Assembly (NCBI GenBank): GCA_023420115.1
Contig: JAEZWR010000029.1
Span: 124,001-188,000 of the forward strand
Reading direction: 5' to 3'
Origin: Bacillota bacterium
GTDB lineage: Bacteria; Bacillota; Clostridia; Saccharofermentanales; Fastidiosipilaceae
DNA length: 64,000 nucleotides
Within the stretch, counting starts at the first letter, position 1, and the number at the start of each line of letters is the position of its first letter. Positions 36,697 to 45,909 of this stretch are shown here, piece after piece. Made by a program: the position numbers and the translations under genes. The notes under the pieces are model-generated. The model saw nothing but the letters and a program-made list of their open reading frames with translations. It ran no database searches and was not told where the DNA came from.

Positions 36697-36874
36697 CTTT
36701 CTGTGATCAGTGTAAGGAATTGTAAGGACTTGGGTGATGACTTAGGTGATAGCTTGGGTAATGGCTTGAGTTAGTGCCTAAATAATGCGAGATTTAGTTG
36801 ATTGTGCTCAATATAATAATGAGATAATCTAATAACTGTTCAATTTTATAATGGGCAACGTAGAGGGAATAGAG

Positions 36875-38626
36875 ATGATTGAAAATAAGACTCATGACAA
36901 GATTTTAGATAGTGCTTCGGTGGGGGATCAAAAGTCATTTTCATCTACAGAGTCTGCTGTAAGTTCGGGCAAAAAATCAGCTTATGGTTCTAAGGTTTCT
37001 TATGTTGCCAGGCTTTTTGATGATGAACTTGATGATATAGACATGGCAGACGAGACTAGTATATCTTCAGATAATGAAATGTTATATTTGCCGAGATTTT
37101 GTTTGAGTTCTCTTATACCTAAGTCGGGCTTGTCTTTAGCTTTTGCAGGACTGATAGCAGCATTTCGCCTCTATTTTAGAGAACTTGAGATTAAAAATGT
37201 ATCAGGCAGACAAATTGATAGTATTGAAGATGAAATTAAACATTATGTTAGTCCGTTTATCTTATCTCCTTTTGGCAGAAATAATAGATTTATTCGTTTC
37301 GTCAGTGGGTGCAATACAAAAGAACTTGATTCTTTTTTACTAGATAGAGAAACACTTTCATACGTTTTGTGCAGAGAAGCCGCCTCGGCCAGATTGGCAA
37401 TGATTGATGCCGATAGACCATTATTTGAATCTCAACTTTATGGTCAGGCTCAGAAACTGGATGAGGGACAGGGAAGAAGTCCGGTTCTTGCAAGTCCAGA
37501 TCACTTTGCCAGACAGACACAGACGCCAGTTATTTTAGTCATTGATGCAAGTGAGATGCGAGGACAGATAGTTCCCTTGCTCAAGGGAGCTATGGCATAT
37601 GCTAGACCAGCGAATATATCTGCAGTGATCTTAAATAAAATGGATCCTGCATATTATTCTGATCTTAAGACTCATATCGAGAATGAGTGTAATATTCCTG
37701 TCTTAGGATATATCCCTTTCAGAGAAATTTTTGTTGATCTCGAAGCTAATTATTATGAAACACCCTTGGATATGAACATTTTTAGTAATAGAGTGCAAGA
37801 ACTTGCTGAAACTATTATGGATTGCGTGGATATGGATAATCTTTTTGCTATTGCCGAAAGGGCTAGCACTTTGAGAGCATATATAAGTAAAAGTTTATTT
37901 CAAGTCCAAAAGGGTTTGGGAAGCAAATCACTAGAACTTAATATTGCATATACGTATGATGAAGCTTTTGATGATTGTAGTAGAGAAAATTTAGATATGC
38001 TACGAGATCTAGGAATTAATTTGATTCCTGTTAGTCCGCTCCATGACGATATTCTGCAAAACAATATTGATGGCTTATATTTAAGCTCATCCAAACTTTT
38101 GAAATATCGCAAACAATTAAGTGACGGCAGAAAGTTTAATAAGTCTTTGCAGTATTCTGCGATGAGGGGCTTACCCATTTTCGCGGAAAATGAGGCTTAT
38201 CTTTATACTAGCCAAGGCTTCACTTTATCTGATGAGAACATTTTTTGGCCGATGTGCTCAATTACACAACATAGGCATTTAATAAATCGAGAGATTGATA
38301 CAAATGCATATGAATATATTAGTATGACTAATGCAGTGAATAATTCTGTTGCTGGAATACATTGGACTCTTAAAGGGGTTGCCCGTTCATATCTGCTGGA
38401 TGCTGACTGTGGCAATGCTATGAAAGTCAAGTTAGAAAGAAATAGACAAAGTAGACATATGGCTTTTTCTAGTGCCAATGTTTTTGCGATACCAGGAAAA
38501 GTATATTTTATGTCAGAGCCAAGAACTCTTCTTCGTTTCGTATCGTCTTGTCTACAATATAAGGAAGATTGTATGAATAGGCAGTTCGAAGATACAGAAA
38601 TTTTTCCTGCTATAAATGAAAGATGA
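36875..38626 (+). CDS. CbiA/CobB-like protein lacking catalytic motifs
   Basis: 583 residues. The body follows cobyrinate a,c-diamide synthase: an ATPase-like half (VILVIDASEMRGQIVPL, ISAVILNKMDPAYY, IPVLGYIPF) and a glutamine-amidotransferase half (LNIAYTYDEAFDDCSRENL, LGINLIPVSPLHDDIL, DGLYLSSSKLL). The P-loop that should open the protein is degenerate (SSLIPKSGLSLAFAG), and the glutaminase Cys of AECGG is Asn439 (FAENEAYLY). ATG 36875 has GAGGG 7 nt upstream; ATG 36851 has no ribosome site. About 70 Ser/Asp-rich residues precede the fold. No other cobalamin genes are nearby. Probably a non-catalytic paralogue. Confidence 0.75.
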   Translation: MIENKTHDKILDSASVGDQKSFSSTESAVSSGKKSAYGSKVSYVARLFDDELDDIDMADETSISSDNEMLYLPRFCLSSLIPKSGLSLAFAGLIAAFRLYFRELEIKNVSGRQIDSIEDEIKHYVSPFILSPFGRNNRFIRFVSGCNTKELDSFLLDRETLSYVLCREAASARLAMIDADRPLFESQLYGQAQKLDEGQGRSPVLASPDHFARQTQTPVILVIDASEMRGQIVPLLKGAMAYARPANISAVILNKMDPAYYSDLKTHIENECNIPVLGYIPFREIFVDLEANYYETPLDMNIFSNRVQELAETIMDCVDMDNLFAIAERASTLRAYISKSLFQVQKGLGSKSLELNIAYTYDEAFDDCSRENLDMLRDLGINLIPVSPLHDDILQNNIDGLYLSSSKLLKYRKQLSDGRKFNKSLQYSAMRGLPIFAENEAYLYTSQGFTLSDENIFWPMCSITQHRHLINREIDTNAYEYISMTNAVNNSVAGIHWTLKGVARSYLLDADCGNAMKVKLERNRQSRHMAFSSANVFAIPGKVYFMSEPRTLLRFVSSCLQYKEDCMNRQFEDTEIFPAINER

Positions 38627-38963
38627 GTTAGAAAAACAATTGCTGTAAAAAAGTGTCTAATGAGAAATGATTCGGCAATAGACGATTGGTCTGTTTGTGG
38701 CTGGATTACATATAATTTTCTTTGAATATATAGGACAATTGTAAACAATACGCAATTTAAAAATTAGATATAGATGCAATTTATTTGCAAGTATTTTAGT
38801 AATATTCATATTTATTTCATAAAATAAAGATAAATTTTTTTATAATGAGACTGAAATTTTTGAAGTCTCTGTTATAATCATGAAAAGATGTTAATGAAGA
38901 TAATGCTGCCCTCCTTACAGACAGATTATCTTGGAATATGAATGTGGAATGGAGAGAATGATA
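38627..38963 (+). promoter_or_regulatory. Intergenic region and promoter with palindrome before ytxH-like gene
   Basis: AT-rich, without a gene. TATAAT at 38873-38878 is a likely -10 box. GAGACT (38847-38852) / AGTCTC (38864-38869) is a perfect inverted repeat covering the -35 position, so it could be an operator. GGAGAG at 38951-38956 is the ribosome site of the next gene. Confidence 0.45.
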
Positions 38964-39437
38964 ATGTTAGTACAAGAAATTATTGGTGCATTTACAGGTC
39001 AGAATCGTCGCGATAGAAATCGTGCTGTTACAGTAGCAAGTACATTAGGCGTATTTGCAGGTGCTCTTGCAGGTGTTCTCTTTGCCCCTAAGTCTGGTGC
39101 TGAAACTCGTCAAGATATTAAGGATGCAGCAGTTACAGGTGCAGAAGTTGTAAAAGATACAGCTGTGAAAGTTGCTGATGCGACAGCAGAAAAGGCCAGC
39201 GAAGTTGCAGAGTATGCTAGCCGTAGATTTGAAGAATTCCGCGAGGCTGCTAAGGAAGTTGGCGAAGATGTAGATCGCAAGGCTAGAGAAATTGCTCGCA
39301 AGGCTAGAGTAGCTGCTCGTTCTGCCGAGGAAGAAGCAGGTAAGGTCAAGGACGATGTTAAGGATGCCGCTGATGATGTTAAGGAATCCGTAAAAGAGTC
39401 TGCTAAGAAGGTCAAAGAAGATACCAAAAAGGCTTAA
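38964..39437 (+). CDS. YtxH-domain membrane-associated protein
   Basis: 157 residues. An N-terminal hydrophobic segment TLGVFAGALAGVLFAPKSG is the YtxH/gas-vesicle-like signature (glycine-rich helix, then APKSG). The remaining 110 residues are a highly charged Ala/Lys/Glu amphipathic helix, like LEA-type stress proteins. ATG 38964 is chosen for its GGAGAG site; upstream ATGs in frame lack one. A DUF948-like gene follows after a terminator; the pair is often found together in Bacillota and is linked with envelope or general stress. Exact function unknown. Confidence 0.85.
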   Translation: MLVQEIIGAFTGQNRRDRNRAVTVASTLGVFAGALAGVLFAPKSGAETRQDIKDAAVTGAEVVKDTAVKVADATAEKASEVAEYASRRFEEFREAAKEVGEDVDRKAREIARKARVAARSAEEEAGKVKDDVKDAADDVKESVKESAKKVKEDTKKA

Positions 39438-39455
39438 TAGACTGAATTTTTAGGA

Positions 39456-39490
39456 GGGTGGTCTGTAGTGGTGCAGATACACCCTTTTTA
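39456..39490 (+). terminator. Terminator after the ytxH-like gene
   Basis: Bulged stem GGGTG (39456-39460) with inner TCTG/CAGA and CACCC (39480-39484), then TTTTT. Confidence 0.7.
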
Positions 39491-39545
39491 TTTATATTTA
39501 GCTTTTGAGTATAGGTATAAGGAATTGTTTTAGGAAGAAGAAAGT

Positions 39546-40055
39546 ATGAATATATTTGTTCTTGAATCAGTAGTTAGAGTTTCTGAATTATGGACGGGTT
39601 TATTGAGCTTGGCTGGAGTGGCAGTTCTTGTTTTGCTTGCGATTTTAATTACTAAGTTAATCAAGATATTTGCTACTATTGCTAAAGTTTTAGAAGATGC
39701 AGCACCGTCAATAACATCTACAGTGGATAAATTACCTCAGACTATGGATAATGTAAATTTGATTGTAGGTAACATAGTCGATATTACAGATGATGTCACA
39801 GAGGCAGTATCACCTTTGATGGCAAGTACTGCTGAGGTTGGTAGTAGTGCGGAGAAATTACTTACTCGCCTGAATACATTATTATCTGATATCGTCGGAA
39901 TAGCGCATAATGCAGTTCATTATTTTGATAGATCAGAGCGCGAGAAGAGAATTGCTGCCAATAGTTCTTGGAGTCAAGTTAGCAAGGCCGCCGGAAGTGC
40001 ATATACAGCATACAAGGCTCTAAAAAAGGCAGGCCTAATAGGTGGCAGAAAATAA
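39546..40055 (+). CDS. DUF948-like single-pass membrane protein
   Basis: 169 residues. A long N-terminal membrane helix (LLSLAGVAVLVLLAILITKLIKI) is followed by a heptad-like region (residues 50-125) rich in I/L/V repeats such as ITSTVDKLPQTMDNVNLIVGNI, the pattern of DUF948 and YoxC-type proteins, and a basic C-terminus. AGGAAGAAG precedes the ATG. Its position next to the YtxH protein fits the same envelope-stress theme. No enzymatic motif seen. Confidence 0.75.
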   Translation: MNIFVLESVVRVSELWTGLLSLAGVAVLVLLAILITKLIKIFATIAKVLEDAAPSITSTVDKLPQTMDNVNLIVGNIVDITDDVTEAVSPLMASTAEVGSSAEKLLTRLNTLLSDIVGIAHNAVHYFDRSEREKRIAANSSWSQVSKAAGSAYTAYKALKKAGLIGGRK

Positions 40056-40109
40056 ATTGCAAGCTACTTAGATTAGATTTAGTTTTTAAGTTAATAGTTT
40101 TGTGATAGT

Positions 40110-40137
40110 TAAGAGATCCCATAATAGGGGTCTCTTA
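40110..40137 (+). terminator. Rho-independent terminator after the DUF948-like gene
   Basis: Stem TAAGAGATCCC (40110-40120) / GGGGTCTCTTA (40127-40137) with one G-U pair and a 6-nt loop; only a short AT tail follows. Confidence 0.7.
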
Positions 40138-40189
40138 ATTTATAATATTGTGTGTATTATGAATTTTAACCTATTAATTAGGAGGAATT

Positions 40190-41995
40190 ATGAAAGATAA
40201 AAAATTGGCACTTAGGTCAGAGGTGAGATTAGAAGATACTTGGGATCTTACACAAATATTTAAGACAGAAGCCGAGTTTGAGCAGATGTTAAAAGATCTT
40301 GAGGGCGATATATTGGATGAGTTAAAGTCCTATAAAGGTAGACTTATTGAATCAGCAGATACTCTTTATAATTTCCTAAAGACAAATGAAAAATTTACTA
40401 AGATGGTATATAAGGTTTATATGTATGCCCACCTTTCGCACGACGTAGATGTTGCAGATACGAAAAATGCAGCTAATTATGCGAGAGTAAATCAGGTACT
40501 AGCCAAGACGGATGCAGTTTTGAGTTTCGTTGATCCGGAGCTTATGAAGCTGACAGAAGAAACTTTAGAGAAGTTCTATGTGGATAAAAAAGAACTTGAA
40601 TTATATAGACACCATTTCAAAGTTCTATTAAGACACAAAGATCATACTTTGAGTGAACAAGAAGAGTATATTATTGCAAAATTTGCTCCAATTAAGTCGG
40701 CTGCCAATATGATTTTTTCAAAATTGACAGATGCGGATATTGTCTTCCCAGAAATAGAAGATGAAAAAGGAAATAAGCATCAATTGTCTGAGGGACTTTA
40801 TAGAGTGTATATGGAGAGCAAAGATAGAACTCTGCGCAAGAATGCTTTTGAGACATTACTTAATACCTATCACAGTTATAGAAATACTTTGGCAGAGTCT
40901 TTGTTTACTCAGATTAAAGGGGATAATTTAACTGCTGAATTGCGTAAGTTTTCTAGTGCTAGAGAGGCAGCGCTATATAATAACCAGATTCCGGAGTCTG
41001 TTTACGATAGTTTGATTGAAGAAGTGAATAATGGTCTTGATGCTATGCACGAATATATGGCATATCGTAAGTCTGAACTCGGAGTAGATGAGCTTCATTT
41101 TTATGATCTATCAGTTCCTCTTGTTGAAGATCTTGATGATGTTAGCTTCACTTTTGAGGAGGCAAAGGAACTTGTGCTAGAAGCACTTAAGCCTTTGGGA
41201 GAAGATTATTGTAAAATTGTGAAAAAGGCTTTTGATGAGCGTTGGATAGATATTCCAGAAAATAAAGGCAAGAGGACAGGTGCTTATTCTAGTGGGGCTC
41301 AGGGTATGCCAGCATATATTTTGCTTAATTGGAATGGAACGCTAGATGCGGTCTATACTTTGATTCATGAGTTAGGGCATTCCTTGCATTCTTGGCACAC
41401 GTGGACAAATCAAGAGCCAGTATATGCTGGATATGGTATTTTCTTGGCAGAAATTGCATCGACATTCAATGAGAATTTATTGACGGCCTATTTGCTTAAA
41501 AAGTATGAGAATGATCCGAAGATGCATAAATATCTTCTTGTGAATTACTTGAATGGTGTAAAGGGAACTGTCTATCGTCAGACAATGTTTGCAGAGTTTG
41601 AACTTAAGACGCATGAGGCAGCTGCAAATAATGTTGCGTTAACAGCTGATGCACTTGACGATATTTATGGCGAGTTGAGTTATAAGTACCATGGTGAGGC
41701 TGTAGAGAGGGACGCTTATCCTCGTTATGAGTGGGGCAGGATTCCTCATTTTTACTACAATTATTATGTATATCAGTATGCAACCGGATTCAGTGCTGCG
41801 ACGATGTTTGCTGATAAGGTTTTGTCTGGTGAAGAGGGAGCAAGGGAAAAATATCTCACTTTCTTAAAGTCTGGACGTTCGAAGTCCCCTATTGATATTC
41901 TCAAGGAGGCAGGAGTCGATATGACAAGTAATGAGCCAGTGAGAAGAACTATTGATACTTTCAGAAGATATCTTGCTGAATTGAAGTCTCTTTAA
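40190..41995 (+). CDS. pepF: Oligoendopeptidase F (M3B zinc peptidase)
   Basis: 601 residues, full length for the family, cytoplasmic. The zinc site is IHELGHSLHSWH, with HExxH near residue 393 and the downstream glutamate in AEIASTFNE. The C-terminal YYVYQYATGFSAATMFADK is characteristic of PepF. It degrades imported oligopeptides. TAGGAGG lies 6 nt before the ATG. A long hairpin follows the stop. Monocistronic by context. Confidence 0.96.
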   Translation: MKDKKLALRSEVRLEDTWDLTQIFKTEAEFEQMLKDLEGDILDELKSYKGRLIESADTLYNFLKTNEKFTKMVYKVYMYAHLSHDVDVADTKNAANYARVNQVLAKTDAVLSFVDPELMKLTEETLEKFYVDKKELELYRHHFKVLLRHKDHTLSEQEEYIIAKFAPIKSAANMIFSKLTDADIVFPEIEDEKGNKHQLSEGLYRVYMESKDRTLRKNAFETLLNTYHSYRNTLAESLFTQIKGDNLTAELRKFSSAREAALYNNQIPESVYDSLIEEVNNGLDAMHEYMAYRKSELGVDELHFYDLSVPLVEDLDDVSFTFEEAKELVLEALKPLGEDYCKIVKKAFDERWIDIPENKGKRTGAYSSGAQGMPAYILLNWNGTLDAVYTLIHELGHSLHSWHTWTNQEPVYAGYGIFLAEIASTFNENLLTAYLLKKYENDPKMHKYLLVNYLNGVKGTVYRQTMFAEFELKTHEAAANNVALTADALDDIYGELSYKYHGEAVERDAYPRYEWGRIPHFYYNYYVYQYATGFSAATMFADKVLSGEEGAREKYLTFLKSGRSKSPIDILKEAGVDMTSNEPVRRTIDTFRRYLAELKSL

Positions 41996-42066
41996 TATCT
42001 TTGAGAACGGGTTGAGAAAGTGCTTGTATTTCATTAATTAATTCAGTAGCTAGATAAGTTTAGAAT

Positions 42067-42140
42067 AACTCGTGAGAGCCTTTATCTTTGGAATTTGTGT
42101 TAGGATTTACTATAGGATAAGGGACTCGCGAGTTTATTTT
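42067..42140 (+). terminator. Long hairpin downstream of pepF, possible terminator
   Basis: AACTCGTGAG (42067-42076) pairs with CTCGCGAGTT (42125-42134), and the inner CCTTTATC (42079-42086) pairs with GATAAGGG (42116-42123), a near 20-bp stem with a 29-nt apical loop, followed by TATTTTATT. It may be a terminator or a structured RNA element. Confidence 0.55.
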
Positions 42141-42269
42141 ATTAGTGGTAGAATAAGCAGATACTCGGGAGACAAGAGAAAATCATGGAAAATTATTTAT
42201 TATCATAGTTTTTCTTCCTTAGTATTTTAAGTTTCAGCTTGTGTTTGCACACTATTTAGGAGATAGTTC

Positions 42270-42593
42270 ATGGCGAAAATTAGTGGTTCAAGTGAATATA
42301 GTAGAAGAATGATGAGTCTGACGATGCTTTCGGTTGTTGTTTTTCTTTATATGCTTGTATCTTTAATTATTTCCTATGCAATATTGATGCAACTTTTCCA
42401 GGAAAATAAGAGATATCTGAATAATAGTAATTCATTAAGTCAACAATTGAGTCAGCTTGAGGCTGAACGAGATCGATTGGATTCAACGATTAAGAAAATC
42501 GGTACAGATGCTTTTGTTGTAGAGATTGCGAGACAAGAACTTGGTATGGTTTCAAGTGATGAGATTGTTTTTGTCGATAATAGTATGGAGTGA
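42270..42593 (+). CDS. DivIC/FtsB-family septum formation initiator-like protein
   Basis: 107 residues: a short cytoplasmic N-terminus, one membrane helix (VVVFLYMLVSLIISYAILM, residues ~22-41), an extracellular leucine-zipper-like coiled coil (NSNSLSQQLSQLEAERDRL) and the family-type ending FVVEIARQELGMVSSDEIVF. Family members bridge FtsL and the divisome. TTAGGAG lies before the ATG. It is isolated from other division genes in this window, but DivIC/FtsB is commonly a single gene. Confidence 0.85.
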   Translation: MAKISGSSEYSRRMMSLTMLSVVVFLYMLVSLIISYAILMQLFQENKRYLNNSNSLSQQLSQLEAERDRLDSTIKKIGTDAFVVEIARQELGMVSSDEIVFVDNSME

Positions 42594-42787
42594 ATTTATC
42601 TTTGAGTTTAAAGATATAAACCATATTTGTTATATGAATCTTAGATTTTTGAATTGCTTTTTATTAACTCGCAATATTTTTTAAAACAAACTAACAAAAA
42701 ACATCCAGTGTTATTATAGATACTTTGCAATATTCGATAGCTGAATTGACAAGAATAAAGTATGAATCAAAGTAGAACTCTAAAGTC

Positions 42788-44896
42788 TTAACTCAAGCGC
42801 CAGACCTCAATTTCAAGCCTACCATTAGAATGATGAACCTTGGCACCATCAATCATTACCGATAGAAGTGGCATCTCGTCCCCCTCATCATAAATAGATA
42901 ATAGTTGCTCATAGTATCCCTCGAGACTTTTATCTCTGCCACGATTAAGATTTCTTCTCAGCTCTTTCAAGCCCTCTGGAGCAATTGGACAGACACCTGA
43001 GATAATTATGCGATCACGATCTATATCTCTTTTGATGTCGAGTATATAATCATCAATATTATGGTACTGAAAATACGCGATTAGTTCATTGGCGATATTG
43101 GCAATATGCTCTCTCTCCTGAAGCCGCTCAATTTTTTGTCTTTCCGAATAAGCTTGCTTATAGAGTCTATTATTTTCATTATTTTGGGCAGAACTAGACA
43201 AATTATCTTTGGGTTTTGTGCTTGGATCAGATTGCTGTTTCTGAGTTTGCTTCTCCTTGGCGAAATTTTTCCACCTTTCATAATCTTTGGCTGATACGTT
43301 TTTGTTAAGAGCCTTTGCTCTTTGATATTTTAAGCGCTCCTTGTTAATGCCCACATTAGTATTGTTTAACGATTCTCCGATAATTTCACTATTCTTGCCA
43401 GCTTCAGAGTCTATGGGATGTATTATCTCATTTAATAGTTCCATTTCATCTTCATCTACTTTTTCCCTATCATCATTTTCCGACTTTAGGAGATCGCTGA
43501 TATCTGGAATATATGTTGAATTATCTATTTGCCATATAGCAGGAGCAAATTCTCTCGGTTTGCTACTGCGTAAGATAAATTTAATAAAAGAAAATCTTGA
43601 TTGCTGAAAATGTTCTAAAAGAGTAGGAAGAATTGCAGCGACGAAGCCTCCAGAGAAGCCGTTATTATAAAGATTAACTCCCTCGTGCAAAATACCAACT
43701 TTTAAAATAAGTGCCATATGAAAATTACCAGCAATGAAACCAGCTAAGCTTCCGAAACGACCCGATATAGGAGACAGAGTAGTTCCAAAAAGCAGGGTAG
43801 TGAGAACTAAGGTGCTCGATGTTTCATGGCGAGCGAAGATGTTCATAACTATTACACCTAGCATAACAGGGAAACAATTTCTAGGATGTTTGCCAAATGC
43901 TGAAAAACCAGTAATGCATAAAATTCCACCAATGACAGGCCCAGATAACGTGCCACCTAGAAGTAGAACGACAGTCATTGCAATAAGTCCATTTAATGAC
44001 ATATTCATAAAAGTCGCAGCTAAACCATAAGTAGCAGAAAAGTCTGATATGAGGCGGCCCGAATCATTGAGAAGACTCGTGTAACTCTGGGACAGCTTTT
44101 TTATATTAGGCTCAATTAATAGGGCTGTTGCGAAGAGAAAAATAAAAATGCTAAGTAAGATGATAGCAAAAGCCGCGCTGGAACCGTTATACACTAAACT
44201 AGTACTTTGAATTTCAAGGCCAAAATAGTTTAGTAAACCGGTGCCGAGCATACCTATTATTCCAGCTGTGAAGCCGGCATTGTAGAGATTATAGCCTTGA
44301 TGGAAACGCATGAATGAGGATGCTAGGGTCGGCATGATGAAACCTACAGTAAGACCAATGATGATCGCCAGAATGAAGCTGTGCCAAGGCTGAATTTCGA
44401 TAGAACGTATTCTTCTGAGCAAAAGTGCAGTGGAACTAACTAAGGGTGCCAAGGAAGTTCCGAATAGAGAGATAAGTATGTGTTGGCGAAATTCTTGTCT
44501 CATGAATTTTGAATAAAGAAAAACTCCGAACATAATAGGAAGTGAGTTTATGAGATTTTTACCAAAAAATGAGAAGCCTGCCATGGTGAAGATGGCAGCA
44601 GAAACAGCTCCGTTAAATGGAATGCGATTAATTAGCAAGATTGTGCAAGACAGGAGAGCCATAAGTCCAGCATTCATAAAGGCTGAACCTTTATCCGCGA
44701 CAAAAATGTAGTCTGTGACAAGCACTCCGGGGCTGGAAAAAATATCGAGCATGCCTTTCCAAATGTCTGCTGGAGATTCGAAAAGAAACGATACTAAACA
44801 GAAAAATATTGAGCAAATTATATAAGGAAGATAAGGAGAAAAGTCTGCTCCTAGTTTAATTTTAGATGTGAATTTAGAAGGGGTCGAGTATGACAT
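42788..44896 (-). CDS. DUF1576 polytopic membrane protein with C-terminal soluble extension
   Basis: 702 residues. Residues ~20-445 are DUF1576, with two related halves: each has a segment like FSFFGKNLINSLPIMFGVFL or FSAFGKHPRNCFPVMLGVI, followed by an LFGTSLAPLVS / LFGTTLSPISG motif, and LYNAGFTAG / LYNNGFSGG, giving an internal pseudo-repeat as in transporters. The extra ~255 residues contain an acidic linker, a helical charged section and an ordered C-terminal domain (about 600-702; DYILDIKRDIDRDRIIISG ... LEIEVWRLS). DUF1576 proteins are normally about 420-480 residues, so the extension is unusual. GAGG lies 5 nt before the start. Function unknown; a transporter is likely. Confidence 0.85.
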   Translation of the reverse strand: MSYSTPSKFTSKIKLGADFSPYLPYIICSIFFCLVSFLFESPADIWKGMLDIFSSPGVLVTDYIFVADKGSAFMNAGLMALLSCTILLINRIPFNGAVSAAIFTMAGFSFFGKNLINSLPIMFGVFLYSKFMRQEFRQHILISLFGTSLAPLVSSTALLLRRIRSIEIQPWHSFILAIIIGLTVGFIMPTLASSFMRFHQGYNLYNAGFTAGIIGMLGTGLLNYFGLEIQSTSLVYNGSSAAFAIILLSIFIFLFATALLIEPNIKKLSQSYTSLLNDSGRLISDFSATYGLAATFMNMSLNGLIAMTVVLLLGGTLSGPVIGGILCITGFSAFGKHPRNCFPVMLGVIVMNIFARHETSSTLVLTTLLFGTTLSPISGRFGSLAGFIAGNFHMALILKVGILHEGVNLYNNGFSGGFVAAILPTLLEHFQQSRFSFIKFILRSSKPREFAPAIWQIDNSTYIPDISDLLKSENDDREKVDEDEMELLNEIIHPIDSEAGKNSEIIGESLNNTNVGINKERLKYQRAKALNKNVSAKDYERWKNFAKEKQTQKQQSDPSTKPKDNLSSSAQNNENNRLYKQAYSERQKIERLQEREHIANIANELIAYFQYHNIDDYILDIKRDIDRDRIIISGVCPIAPEGLKELRRNLNRGRDKSLEGYYEQLLSIYDEGDEMPLLSVMIDGAKVHHSNGRLEIEVWRLS

Positions 44897-45216
44897 AACG
44901 GCCTCATATCTATAGGTTTATATAAATAGAACTGCCTATTTATATGGGGAAAGGTGGTTTCGGACAATTCTGACAATTCATTTAATGATTTTTTAAAAAT
45001 TATATATTAAAAGTTAGTTGTGGGGTGAGAAGATATATTTCATAAGATTAAAAATCTTGATGTTGGAACAATAAAATTTGATGTTTCATTTAAAATTAGT
45101 GAATGATTGTAAATGGAGATTATGGGACGGACTCTGGGTATCAGAAAGATGAATTTGAGTTTAAATCTGTCTGATAAGTTTGAGACTGAAAGAATAATGA
45201 TGAAAGGGCTAAAGAT
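44897..45216. other. Divergent intergenic region between DUF1576 and nicotinamidase genes
   Basis: 320 bp, promoter-bearing by position. AAGATTAAAAATCTT near 45050 is a short hairpin. Small frames here lack ribosome sites. No riboswitch seen. Confidence 0.4.
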
Positions 45217-45909
45217 ATGCTGATTAATGAGTATGCTAGTAATGGTCATGAAATATTTAGCGATAGTGGAATTGATGAGCCTAATGATAGTTTGGAAAAA
45301 GCACCTTGTGAGAAGATTTTGGCAGTTAAAGGGCGAAGAGCGATAGTTGTTGTCGATGTTCAGAATGATTTTTGCGAGGGTGGTTCGTTAGCTGTTTCTG
45401 GTGGAAATGAGCTGGCAAAAAATTTAGCTGATTTTTTGAAATCAAATAGGGCGAATAACTATGATTATATTATTGCTACAAGAGATGCGCATATTGATCC
45501 CAAGGGTCATTTTAGTGTATCGCCAGATTATATAAATACTTGGCCTATTCATTGTTTGAAAGGAAGAGATGGTTTTGAAATTCATCCTAGCCTTAAGGAG
45601 TTTAAGTTTGACAATATCTTTGATAAAGGGGAGTATGAGGCGGCTTATTCTGGATTTGAGGGTCATGATTCAAATGGTCTTTGTCTTGATGAGTGGCTTA
45701 AGGATAGGGAGGTAAGGTTTCTGGATGTAGTCGGTATTGCCTGTGATTATTGTGTGCGGGCTACGATTTTGGATGCGCTTAAATTGGGTTTTGTGGTCAG
45801 GCTTCTCCGTCCTTTTACTATCGCTGTAAATTCTAGCGATATTGATAAGGTTTGCAGGGAACTTGAAGGGCTAGGGGTGGAGATATGTAGTGATTGTGTG
45901 AAGCCTTAG
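45217..45909 (+). CDS. pncA: Nicotinamidase-type cysteine hydrolase
   Basis: 230 residues. Catalytic triad: D47 in VVVDVQNDF, the lysine in FDKGEYEAAYSGFEG, and the cysteine in GIACDYCVRATILDA. Metal ligands are visible in TRDAHIDPKGHFS and WPIHCL. These match nicotinamidase PncA (nicotinamide to nicotinate plus ammonia, NAD salvage) better than the generic isochorismatase group. About 38 residues precede the fold and are not part of the family. AAAGGG at 45203-45208 supports the ATG. Confidence 0.9.
   Translation: MLINEYASNGHEIFSDSGIDEPNDSLEKAPCEKILAVKGRRAIVVVDVQNDFCEGGSLAVSGGNELAKNLADFLKSNRANNYDYIIATRDAHIDPKGHFSVSPDYINTWPIHCLKGRDGFEIHPSLKEFKFDNIFDKGEYEAAYSGFEGHDSNGLCLDEWLKDREVRFLDVVGIACDYCVRATILDALKLGFVVRLLRPFTIAVNSSDIDKVCRELEGLGVEICSDCVKP

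Noticed and set aside
36851..36874. Earlier ATG for the CbiA-like gene at 36851
   Set aside because: No ribosome site before it, whereas GAGGG lies 7 nt before ATG 36875.
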